From NCBI GenBank assembly GCA_017508965.1, contig JAFWQT010000002.1, forward strand, positions 1 through 43,028: a DNA stretch of 43,028 bases, in the 5' to 3' direction. The notes below the pieces were generated by a model that was not told the origin of the DNA, searched no databases, and saw nothing but the letters and a program-made list of their open reading frames with translations. Source of the stretch: Prevotella sp. (GTDB taxonomy: Bacteria > Bacteroidota > Bacteroidia > Bacteroidales > Bacteroidaceae). Shown here piece after piece: positions 8,268 through 16,141 of the stretch (position 1 is the first letter of the stretch; every line of letters starts with the position of its first letter). A program made the translations under genes and the position numbers.

Positions 8268-8578
8268 AGTAATTTTAAAATAAAGAGTGAAGAATTGCCA
8301 AATCGGTGGCCCGAAGGGGGAAGCCAATCTTTGAATTAAAACACAGAGAGACCAAGAGACACAAAGAAAAAAAACTGTACCTCTGCATCTCTGTGTTGAA
8401 AATAAATCTATTTAAATGAAGAAATAGAGGCCGATGACAAACATTACAGACCCCACCCCTAACCCCTCCCCTTGAGGGGCGGGGAGTACATTAGCCTTCT
8501 CCCCCCCTCCCCCGCTGATGAGTTTTGGATGGATTCACGACCGTTGCCGGCCCTTGCGCTCATTTTGCCGGGTAATGA
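8268..8578. other. Intergenic stretch with further repeats, no gene seen
   Basis: It holds an inverted repeat AACACAGAGA/TCTCTGTGTT (8340-8349 and 8388-8397), an inverted copy of the C-rich palindrome (about 8450-8487) and a C-run at 8500-8514. No ORF with coding character is visible; the promoter of the next gene begins at 8579. Confidence 0.6.
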
Positions 8579-8610
8579 TTTGGAAGTTTAATAATTAGTA
8601 GCTATATTTG
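8579..8610 (+). promoter_or_regulatory. Promoter of the 8640 secreted-protein gene
   Basis: TTTG at 8579-8582 and TATATTTG at 8603-8610 are 20 bp apart. The spacer (GAAGTTTAATAATTAG) is nearly the same as that of the tRNA-Leu promoter at 26920-26951. Confidence 0.75.
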
Positions 8611-8639
8611 CAACAGTAAACATTAAATCTGACAGCGAT

Positions 8640-9266
8640 ATGAACATCATCAAGAAACTACTGCTGACGACTTGCCTCGCGGCATGCGTGCAGCTGAGCC
8701 AGGGACAGAACACGGTGGAGAGCATCAGGCAGCGCTATGCCGACGCAAAGGCATACATAGAGCAACACAAGGGCAGCAACAACAACGACGGCAGCGACTG
8801 GGCCGAATACTACCACATGGAGGCCCGCCACTTCCTGCCGGGCACGGGCGGTCACAAGGAGGATGTGTATATGTACTTTAGTGAAAAGGAGGTCGACGCC
8901 ATTTATCCACCGCACTACCTGACGTTTGCCACATCGAAATACAACTATGCAGCGCGGGAATACTACGATGAGTACCTGTACGACAGCGACGGCAAACCGG
9001 CATTCATCTATGTCTACATGCCGATGGAGGAATTCGAGGGGCATCCAGACTCCATGGAATATGAGCTGAGGTTCTATCTGAGCCGGGGGAAACTGATAAA
9101 GATGATAGCGAAAAACCGGGCCAACGACAAGCTGCCGTTCACCGAGGTGTATGCCGGCAAAACGCTGAAAGAAGCCTACAAGAACGTCTTTGCGCAATAC
9201 ATGGCAAAGGCCGAGGCCATCCTCAAGATGTTTGAAGCCATAGAAAACGAAGCCTACAACAACTAA
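8640..9266 (+). CDS. Secreted protein of unknown function
   Basis: This 208-residue protein begins with a signal peptide (MNIIKKLLLTTCLAACVQLSQGQ, likely cut after SQG). The mature part is hydrophilic and charged, starting with a helix (VESIRQRYADAKAYIEQHKG) and ending with another helical segment (KEAYKNVFAQYMAKAEAILKMFEAIENEA). A tyrosine-rich middle (YNYAAREYYDEYLYDSDGK) precedes PAFIYVYMPMEEF. No catalytic motif or lipobox is evident and the family is not recognised. It is monocistronic: it has its own promoter 30 bp upstream and a hairpin 5 bp after the stop. Confidence 0.7.
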   Translation: MNIIKKLLLTTCLAACVQLSQGQNTVESIRQRYADAKAYIEQHKGSNNNDGSDWAEYYHMEARHFLPGTGGHKEDVYMYFSEKEVDAIYPPHYLTFATSKYNYAAREYYDEYLYDSDGKPAFIYVYMPMEEFEGHPDSMEYELRFYLSRGKLIKMIAKNRANDKLPFTEVYAGKTLKEAYKNVFAQYMAKAEAILKMFEAIENEAYNN

Positions 9267-9270
9267 AAAA

Positions 9271-9295
9271 GTGGCGCTGAAACCATCAGCGCCAC
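9271..9295. terminator. Shared hairpin terminator between convergent genes
   Basis: A perfect 10-bp stem (9271-9280, GTGGCGCTGA, with 9286-9295) with a 5-nt loop. On the minus strand it is followed by six T, so it can end the CE1-GH43 transcript as well as the plus-strand gene. Confidence 0.8.
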
Positions 9296-9356
9296 TCATC
9301 TAAGAAACTTTTACATTTACATAAAAACTAAAACTTTATTTAATGATGGGAAAACT

Positions 9357-12300
9357 TCATTTCCGGAACTGCCACCAGTCTAGTCGGACATCGCCCGACG
9401 ACTGGCTGAAGCAGAGGTAGAGGTCGTGCACTCCCTTGGCGTCGGCCACCTTGCAATTAAACTTACGATATTTCTCCACCGAGCCTGTCTTCGTTACGGT
9501 GACGGTGCCTACCACCGGTCCGTCCTGACTGTCAAGGCGAAGGGTGATGTTGCAAGAGCCCGTTGCAGCAGCCGTAATGGCAAAACGACGGGCACCCTCG
9601 CCGAAATCCACGCCGCGCAGCTTGATGAACTCGCCGTCGTTGATGTCGTAGATATACATGTTGCGGCGGCCCGTCGAGGTGGGCATGTCGGCCACCACGC
9701 CCGTGTTGGCAATGCCCATCTTGGCCGATTTCAGTCCGTAGCCCCAGGCCATGGTCTCGGCCTCAACGCGACGGTAGGGGTTCAGCCACTGCAATTGCTT
9801 CAGGGGCTGCTGGTCAATCCAGTAGGGAACCTCATTGATGGTTCCGTCTTCATTGTAGGTAATCTCGGCAGCCGATACGCTGCGGCGCTCGTGATGCACA
9901 TAGGTGTCGAGGTGCATCAGGTCGTAGCTCTGACCGAACACATACGAATGGCCTTTGTAGTCGCAGATGCCGGGATGGTTGCCGCGGTCGCGAAGCGTGG
10001 GACGCATGATATAGCCTTTCCATTCCCACGGTCCGGCGGGCTTGTCGCTCATGGCATAGCCCAGCGCCTCGGGGCAGCAGGTGGAGGCGAAACCGAGATA
10101 GTAGTGGCCGTTCCTCTTATAGAACCACGGACCTTCCTGATAATGCGTGATATGGGGCAGACGCACGACGCTGTCTTTCAGCGAAATCATGTCGTTGTTC
10201 AGGCGGGCATAGAAGGTGTGGGGATTGCCCCAGTAGAGCCAGGCCTGCCCATCGTCGTCGGTGAAGACCGAGGGGTCTATGTCGTACCAGTTGCTCTGGT
10301 CCCATACCAGCGGCTTGCCTATCGGGTCCTTGAACGGACCGTAGGGGGAATCGGCCGATAGTACGGCGATGCCGTGTCCGTGGAGCGGCGCATAGAGGTA
10401 ATATTTCCCGTTGCGCTCGACGGTCTGGATGGCCCAGGCACCGTTCTCGCGGCTGCGCCATGGAATGTCCTTCAGCGAAGCCACGGCTCCGTGCTCGGTC
10501 CAGTTCACCATATCGGTGGTCGACCACAACAGCCAGTCGTACATGAAGAAGCCTGCCGAACTCTTCTCGTTGGGGTCGGGAATATCCTCGGGCGAAGCAT
10601 CGTGAGAGGTGTAGAGGAACAGGGTGTCGCCCACCACCAGCGGAGCAGGGTCGGCGGTGTACTTGGTCTGGAAAAGCGGCAGGCTGACGGCTATCTCGCC
10701 GCGCACGGCCGACTGCAGCATCAGCGAGTCGAGCAGCGACTCAAGGGCGTGGCGGCGCTCGGGCCAAGTGCCGTAATCATCGGCACGGAAGGTATAGTCG
10801 GCTTTCTCGTCGGCAGTGGTGAACACCACGGGACGAATTTTCTTCTCGGCCACCAGTTTGTCGGCCATCGCATCTACGCCGCCAATCTTGAACCAGCTCT
10901 CGGCCGTGTCGTTCTTTCCGGGCACCAAGCGGATTACCATGGGCTTGCCTTCAGCTGCCGGACGGTAGGTGGCCGTGCCGTTATTGAGGTCGTAACTGAC
11001 CGTTCCGAACTGTTGGTCGCCCAGCCGCATATAGTGGTAGGGATTCGACGGATGATAGCAGATGCTGGGCTTGAAGCCTTTCGAAGGCGCAAGATACATG
11101 TTCTGCGGGTCGGCCACCGGCGTTCCGTCCACTATATAATAATAGGTGAAAGCCTCGTAGAGGTTCTCGTTCAGTTCGGCCGTCCAAACGCCGTCGCTGT
11201 CGCACTGCATGGGGCGCGGTCGTCCGAGCACCTCGGCAGCCAGCATCACCTGTTTGGCATCGGGTGCCTTGAAACGGAAAAGCACGCGGTCGTTGTGGAA
11301 CTCGGGCGAGATGATGGGCTTGGGGAAGAGGCGCGCCATCACACCGGGCGTGAACTGCGGTTCCTTGCCGGTGGCGGCAGGAGTGGGAGCGCCGGCTTTC
11401 ATGGCCTGCTCGGCAGCCTGCGGACGGAAGAGCAGCGGCAGGGTTTTGCTGAGGAAATACTTGGCATTCATCCAGGTATGTCCGTATTTGTCGTGTGTGA
11501 ATTCCTTCACCGAGCGGATTCCCTTCTTGTCGAGGAAAGCCATATAGTCGCGGGCATTGCCGTAGAGGAAGTCATCGGTGCCCACGCCGAGCCAGAACAG
11601 TCGGATTTTGCTGTTCGTGTCGGCGGCATTGTCGTAGACGCCGGGGATGTCGGTAGAGGTGAATGAACTGTAGCTGCACAGGTAGGAGAACTTGTCGAGA
11701 TTATGGAGTCCGTTCGACAGCGCCTGGTTACCACCTCTTGAGAAACCGCCGATGGCACGATGGGCAGCATCGTTGACGGTGCGGTAGTGGCCTTCCACAT
11801 AAGGCATCAGGTCGTTGACGAGGTCGAGACTGAACACATCGCGCCCGAAATTCGTCATGGGAACCGAAGCGGCATCGGTCGGCTGGGGCAGCAGTTTATA
11901 GGGATTGCCATAGGGCAGCACCACAATCATCTCTTCGGCCTTCCCATCGGCAATCAGGTTGTCGAGGATATAGTTCACGCGGCCCACCTTGTAGTAAACC
12001 TCTTCGGTGTCGGTGGTTCCGCTGATGAGATAGAACACGGGATACTTTTTCTGCGGGTTCTTCTCGTAGCCGGGAGGCAGGCAGACCACCGCCTGATTAA
12101 CGGCACCCAGGTTCTTGGAATAGTAGTGGATGTATTCCACACTGCCATGGGGAACGGGACGGATGTCGTGGGGCAGACTGCTCTTACCGGGAATCTCGAG
12201 CAGGCTGTTCTTAAAACCTTCGTTTGGGAAATACTGGTCGCACTGAGGATCCATGACGCTCACGCCATCGACAATGAAACAGTAGGGATACATGTCGGGG

Positions 12301-12518
12301 GCAGCGGGTCCGAGAGTAACGGTCCACAGTCCGGTCGCCGCGTCTTTCTTCATCGGCTTGCGGCCAGCAAACTGCACATCGACCTGCACATCCTTGGCCT
12401 GGTCGTTCTTGTACTGGAAGGTTACGGTGCCGTCGGCGTTGCAAACGGTAGAGGGCTGGGCCGAGGCACAAACTGCCCAGGCCATGAATAGTTGCAGAAT
12501 AAAGGTTTTTCTCATCAT
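9357..12518 (-). CDS. Multidomain CE1 esterase / GH43 glycosidase with CBM-like domains
   Basis: This 1053-residue secreted enzyme has a signal peptide ending ASAQ at residue 21. Next come an early-set (CBM48-like) domain (~25-110) and a CE1-type feruloyl/acetyl-xylan esterase (~120-365) with nucleophile GGFSRGG (Ser260), acid region GTDD (313-316) and His347 in KYGHTW. A second early-set domain follows (~395-490), then a shortened esterase-like segment (~500-610), a GH43 five-blade propeller (~620-900) and a C-terminal CBM6-like domain (~915-1053). GH43 carboxylates are visible as Asp623 (TADPAP), Asp748 (YDIDPSV) and Glu795 (YQEGPW). It likely strips ferulate or acetate and arabinose/xylose from xylan. 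It diverges from the GH65-like gene; both have -7 boxes in the 157-bp gap. Confidence 0.9.
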   Translation of the reverse strand: MMRKTFILQLFMAWAVCASAQPSTVCNADGTVTFQYKNDQAKDVQVDVQFAGRKPMKKDAATGLWTVTLGPAAPDMYPYCFIVDGVSVMDPQCDQYFPNEGFKNSLLEIPGKSSLPHDIRPVPHGSVEYIHYYSKNLGAVNQAVVCLPPGYEKNPQKKYPVFYLISGTTDTEEVYYKVGRVNYILDNLIADGKAEEMIVVLPYGNPYKLLPQPTDAASVPMTNFGRDVFSLDLVNDLMPYVEGHYRTVNDAAHRAIGGFSRGGNQALSNGLHNLDKFSYLCSYSSFTSTDIPGVYDNAADTNSKIRLFWLGVGTDDFLYGNARDYMAFLDKKGIRSVKEFTHDKYGHTWMNAKYFLSKTLPLLFRPQAAEQAMKAGAPTPAATGKEPQFTPGVMARLFPKPIISPEFHNDRVLFRFKAPDAKQVMLAAEVLGRPRPMQCDSDGVWTAELNENLYEAFTYYYIVDGTPVADPQNMYLAPSKGFKPSICYHPSNPYHYMRLGDQQFGTVSYDLNNGTATYRPAAEGKPMVIRLVPGKNDTAESWFKIGGVDAMADKLVAEKKIRPVVFTTADEKADYTFRADDYGTWPERRHALESLLDSLMLQSAVRGEIAVSLPLFQTKYTADPAPLVVGDTLFLYTSHDASPEDIPDPNEKSSAGFFMYDWLLWSTTDMVNWTEHGAVASLKDIPWRSRENGAWAIQTVERNGKYYLYAPLHGHGIAVLSADSPYGPFKDPIGKPLVWDQSNWYDIDPSVFTDDDGQAWLYWGNPHTFYARLNNDMISLKDSVVRLPHITHYQEGPWFYKRNGHYYLGFASTCCPEALGYAMSDKPAGPWEWKGYIMRPTLRDRGNHPGICDYKGHSYVFGQSYDLMHLDTYVHHERRSVSAAEITYNEDGTINEVPYWIDQQPLKQLQWLNPYRRVEAETMAWGYGLKSAKMGIANTGVVADMPTSTGRRNMYIYDINDGEFIKLRGVDFGEGARRFAITAAATGSCNITLRLDSQDGPVVGTVTVTKTGSVEKYRKFNCKVADAKGVHDLYLCFSQSSGDVRLDWWQFRK

Positions 12519-12544
12519 CTTCTATAGTTAGTATATTCCGGATG

Positions 12545-12552
12545 CAAAGTTA
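12545..12552 (-). promoter_or_regulatory. -7 box for the CE1-GH43 gene
   Basis: On the minus strand TAACTTTG followed by CATCC lies 27 bp before the start codon. No convincing TTTG at the expected -33 distance was seen. Confidence 0.5.
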
Positions 12553-12650
12553 CAAAGGAAGCGTCAGAAACTGTTCTTCTGTTGTATCATAAACCGTTCC
12601 AAATGTTTCAATTTATTTTGATATTTCTTTCGTTTGGATATTTTTTTCAC

Positions 12651-12658
12651 TATCTTTG
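12651..12658 (+). promoter_or_regulatory. -7 box for the GH65-like/CE7 genes
   Basis: TATCTTTG followed by CA lies 18 bp before the ATG at 12676. The -33 element is weak (TTTC near 12627). Confidence 0.55.
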
Positions 12659-12675
12659 CACAAAAATTGGAATTC

Positions 12676-14679
12676 ATGAAACAAACACTTATTGCTATTC
12701 TACTGGCCCTCGTCAGCCTTCCTGTCTTTTCGGGTATCGACCGCCAAAGCGTGGTGAGCCGTAATAACCCGCACGTTGTAGCCATCGACTCGTTGCAGTC
12801 GCTCACCGTAGGAAACGGCGGCTTCGCCTTTACGGCAGATGCCACGGGCCTACAGACTTTTCCGCAGCACTATGCCAACGGTGTGCCCCTGGGAACCATG
12901 AGCGACTGGGGATGGCACTCGTTCCCCAACGTGAACAACTACAAGCCCGAAGAGGCGTTCGATAGCAAACAGTATTCCATAGAGAAATTCACCGACCAGC
13001 GCCGCAAGGATGCCGCCAGCTATCTGCGTGCCAATCCCCACCGCCTGCATCTGGGCACCACGGGGTTCTGCATCGACAATCCTGCCGATGTAAAGGTTAT
13101 CGGACAGGAACTGCATCTCTGGAAGGGGCTACTTGACAGCCGGTTCAGCTATAAAGGTCAGGAATATCAGGTACGGACGGCAGTCCATCCCGAACGCGAC
13201 ATGGTGGCCGTGCAGGTGAGCGGGAAGAAACAGCTGCCCATCCTTTTCAGCTTTGCCTACCCCACCGGAGTGCACACCGACGATGCTTGCGACTGGAATG
13301 CCGACGACAAGCACTCCACCATCATTGCAAGCAGCGAAGGAAACCAGGTGCTGCTGAAGCGAACGCTCGATGCCACTACTTACTGGGTGGACATCCGCTG
13401 GACGGGAAAGGCGCGCTTTGAGGCAAAAGGCGCCAACCGCTTCGTGCTCACGCCCAAGGGTCGCGACTTCTCCTTCACCTGCGAATACAGCGAACGGCCT
13501 CCTCTGGCGGGAGCAACTACCGCCGACGTCTTCTCCGCCGCCGCTGATTACTGGCAGCAATACTGGCAGACGGGTGGCATCGTGGACTTCAGCCGCTGCA
13601 GCGACCCGCGTGCAAAGGAACTAGAACGGAGGGTGGTGCTCTCGCAATATCTGCTGGCCGTGAACTGCGCCGGCGACACGCCCCCACAGGAAACCGGCCT
13701 GACGTATAATTCCTGGTTCGGTAAATATCACCTGGAGATGATTTGGTGGCATCAGGCGCAGTTCCCGCTTTGGGGGCATCCCGAACTGCTTGAGCGGTCG
13801 CTCAACTGGTATTTCCAGGCCGAGCCCATGGCCCGCAAGATTGCCAAGAGACAAGGCTACCAAGGTATCCGTTGGATGAAGATGACCGACCCCAGCGCCG
13901 AGGAAGCCCCGTCGAAAACAGGCAGCTACCTCATTTGGCAGCAGCCTCATCTCATCTATCTCGCCGAACTGCTGCGTCGCGCGGGTACGGATGTCGGGCG
14001 TTTCCGTCCTTTGATTGAAGAGACCGCCGAGTTCATGCTCGACTTTGCCCGCCAGTCCACCCGTCAAGGAGCCGCCACCTATGCCCTGCGCGGCTGCATT
14101 CCTGCACAGGAAACGCTCTCGGCCGAGACCACCGTCGACCCGCCGTTCGAACTGGCCTACTGGCAATGGGCGCTGAAAGTGGCCGGCCGACACATGCAAA
14201 TGGACACGCTGGCGCATAAGAACGGGCTGTATCTGGCTGCCGCCGATGCCACCGACACCTATACGAACATCAAGTATATCAGTGACCATCCCGCCGTGCT
14301 GGGCGCCTATGGCATCCTGCCCGACACCGGACTCTTCGACAAAGCCGTCATGCAGAAAACGCTCGACTGGATTTGGGACGGATGGAACTGGGACAAGACC
14401 TGGGGATGGGACTATCCGATGGTGGCCATGTGTGCCGCCCGGTTGGGCGACCGTCAGAAAGCCGTCGATGCACTGCTCATGCCCAAGCGCACCAACACCT
14501 ATCTGGTGAGCGGACATAATTATCAGGACCAGCGCCTGAGAATCTATCTGCCAGGCAACGGCGGACTGCTCACGGCCGTTGCACTGATGTGTGCCGGATG
14601 GGACGGCTGTAAGGAAAAGAACCCTGGCTTCCCCGAAGGATGGGATGTGCAATGGGAAGGCATTAAGCCTTTGCCCTAA
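12676..14679 (+). CDS. Secreted six-hairpin glycoside hydrolase/phosphorylase-like protein (GH65-like)
   Basis: A 667-residue protein from the ATG at 12676, chosen because it opens a signal peptide (MKQTLIAILLALVSLPVFSG) right after the promoter; the longer frame at 12634 would run through the promoter. The N-terminal half is a beta-sandwich (LTVGNGGFAFTADATGLQTFP, TAVHPERDMVAVQVSG). The C-terminal half looks like an (alpha/alpha)6 barrel related to GH65: SWFGKYHLEMIWWHQAQFPLW, YQGIRWMKMTDPSAEEAPS, YLIWQQPHLIYLAELLRR, ACIPAQE-type loop (CIPAQETL), WNWDKTWGWDYPMVAM. The Glu in PAQETL may be catalytic, by analogy only. The substrate is unknown; the neighbouring CE1-GH43 and CE7 genes point to hemicellulose side chains. 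Confidence 0.7.
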   Translation: MKQTLIAILLALVSLPVFSGIDRQSVVSRNNPHVVAIDSLQSLTVGNGGFAFTADATGLQTFPQHYANGVPLGTMSDWGWHSFPNVNNYKPEEAFDSKQYSIEKFTDQRRKDAASYLRANPHRLHLGTTGFCIDNPADVKVIGQELHLWKGLLDSRFSYKGQEYQVRTAVHPERDMVAVQVSGKKQLPILFSFAYPTGVHTDDACDWNADDKHSTIIASSEGNQVLLKRTLDATTYWVDIRWTGKARFEAKGANRFVLTPKGRDFSFTCEYSERPPLAGATTADVFSAAADYWQQYWQTGGIVDFSRCSDPRAKELERRVVLSQYLLAVNCAGDTPPQETGLTYNSWFGKYHLEMIWWHQAQFPLWGHPELLERSLNWYFQAEPMARKIAKRQGYQGIRWMKMTDPSAEEAPSKTGSYLIWQQPHLIYLAELLRRAGTDVGRFRPLIEETAEFMLDFARQSTRQGAATYALRGCIPAQETLSAETTVDPPFELAYWQWALKVAGRHMQMDTLAHKNGLYLAAADATDTYTNIKYISDHPAVLGAYGILPDTGLFDKAVMQKTLDWIWDGWNWDKTWGWDYPMVAMCAARLGDRQKAVDALLMPKRTNTYLVSGHNYQDQRLRIYLPGNGGLLTAVALMCAGWDGCKEKNPGFPEGWDVQWEGIKPLP

Positions 14680-14728
14680 AATTGAGAATGGAGAAGTGAA
14701 AATTATGATTACCTGCTGACGTCAGGTG

Positions 14729-14749
14729 TTCGCCGGTCGCACCGGCGAA
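14729..14749 (+). terminator. Hairpin between the GH65-like and CE7 genes
   Basis: A perfect 9-bp stem (14729-14737 with 14741-14749, TTCGCCGGT / ACCGGCGAA) with a 3-nt loop, followed by AAAAATC rather than T. The palindrome CTGACGTCAG lies just before it. It may be an attenuating or RNA-stability hairpin rather than a terminator. Confidence 0.45.
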
Positions 14750-14781
14750 AAATCACGAAACCCTCAAACCAAAATAAAACA

Positions 14782-16107
14782 ATGAAAGCAAACAAGAAAA
14801 CGCAACATGCCTGCGCAACTTTACTCCTTTGCCTGTTCTGTGCCCTGCCCCTTTGTGCCGAGAACTATCCCTACCGTTCTGATTATCTGTGGGTGACGGT
14901 TCCCGACCATGCCGACTGGCTCTACAATGCGGGCGAGAAGGCATCCATCGAAGTGCAGCTCTACCAATACGGCATACCCTGCAACGCGGAGGTGGAATAC
15001 GAGGTGGCCGACGATATGATGAAAAGCGACAACAAGGGAAAGGTGACGCTGAAAAACGGACGGGCCAATATCAACATCGGAACGCGCAAGACACCGGGAT
15101 TCCGCGACCTGCGGTTGAAGGCCAAGGTGGGCGCCAAGACCTACAACCACCACGTGAAGGTGGGATTCTCGGCAGATAAAATACAGCCGTGGACCAAGGA
15201 ACCAGCCGACTTCCTTTCGTTCTGGAAAGAGAACATGGACAAGCTGGCTGCCGTGCCGCTGAAATACGAAAAGACACCGGCACCCGAATACTGCACCGAC
15301 AAGATAGATGCCTTTCTTGTGAAACTCGACGTGAACCAGTACGGACAGGCCGTCTATGCCTATCTGTTCTATCCCAAGGGAGCCAAGGCCAAGAGCTGTC
15401 CGGTGGTGCTCTGTCCTCCGGGAGCCGGCATCAAGACCATCAAGGAGCCGCTGCGCCACCGCTATTATGCCGAGAACGGATTCATCCGCATGGAGATGGA
15501 AATACACGGACTCGACCCCCGCATGACCACCGAACAGTTTGCCGAGATCAGCAAGATGATGCGCGACCCCAACGGTTATCTTGAAAACGGACTCGACAAC
15601 CGCGACAACTACTACATGAAGCGAGTCTATCTGGCACTGGTACGCGCCATCGACCTGCTCACGTCGCTACCCGAATGGGACGGGCGCAACGTTGCCGTGC
15701 AGGGCGGCTCGCAGGGCGGTGCCCTGGCACTGGTGGCTGCCGCTCTCGACAAACGGGTGACACTCTGCGTGGCCAACCATCCCGCCCTCTCGGACATGGG
15801 TGCCTACAGCGAGAAAGGACGTACGGGCGGCTATCCGCACTTCAACCGCATGAACGGGATGCTGACACCCGAAAAGCTGAACGCCATGGCCTACTACGAC
15901 GTGGTGAACTTCGCCCGCCATATCACCTGCCCAGTCCGCATGACGTGGGGCTACAACGACGACACCTGTCCGCCCACCACCAGCTATGCCGTTTGGAACA
16001 CGCTGACATGCGAGAAGGAAGCCCAGATTACGCCCATCAACGAACACTGGACAAGCGAGACCATGGAGCGCGAGCACATGGAATGGCTACTCCGCAAGAA
16101 AATGTAA
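14782..16107 (+). CDS. CE7-family acetyl (xylan) esterase, secreted
   Basis: This 441-residue protein starts with a signal peptide (residues 1-26, ending LPLCAE). A beta-sandwich follows (~30-130) and then the AXE1/CE7 alpha/beta-hydrolase domain (~140-440). Catalytic residues visible are Ser310 in GGSQGG, Asp393 in the family motif GYNDDTCPP, and His422 in NEHW. CE7 enzymes remove acetyl groups from xylo-oligosaccharides and cephalosporins. It lies 102 bp after the GH65-like gene on the same strand, with a hairpin in the gap, and opposite the CE1-GH43 gene, so deacetylation of hemicellulose is the likely role. The extra N-terminal domain makes it longer than the ~320-residue single-domain CE7 enzymes. 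Confidence 0.85.
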   Translation: MKANKKTQHACATLLLCLFCALPLCAENYPYRSDYLWVTVPDHADWLYNAGEKASIEVQLYQYGIPCNAEVEYEVADDMMKSDNKGKVTLKNGRANINIGTRKTPGFRDLRLKAKVGAKTYNHHVKVGFSADKIQPWTKEPADFLSFWKENMDKLAAVPLKYEKTPAPEYCTDKIDAFLVKLDVNQYGQAVYAYLFYPKGAKAKSCPVVLCPPGAGIKTIKEPLRHRYYAENGFIRMEMEIHGLDPRMTTEQFAEISKMMRDPNGYLENGLDNRDNYYMKRVYLALVRAIDLLTSLPEWDGRNVAVQGGSQGGALALVAAALDKRVTLCVANHPALSDMGAYSEKGRTGGYPHFNRMNGMLTPEKLNAMAYYDVVNFARHITCPVRMTWGYNDDTCPPTTSYAVWNTLTCEKEAQITPINEHWTSETMEREHMEWLLRKKM

Positions 16108-16141
16108 TCATAACTCAAAACTCTAAATTCTAAACTCTACA

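Noticed and set aside
10374..11666. Plus-strand open frame (430 codons) inside the CE1-GH43 gene
   Set aside because: Antisense of a clearly recognised enzyme with catalytic residues in place.
14782..16107. Polysaccharide utilisation locus with SusC/SusD
   Set aside because: CE1-GH43, GH65-like and CE7 genes are present but no SusC/SusD pair or hybrid sensor is in the window, so a full PUL cannot be claimed.
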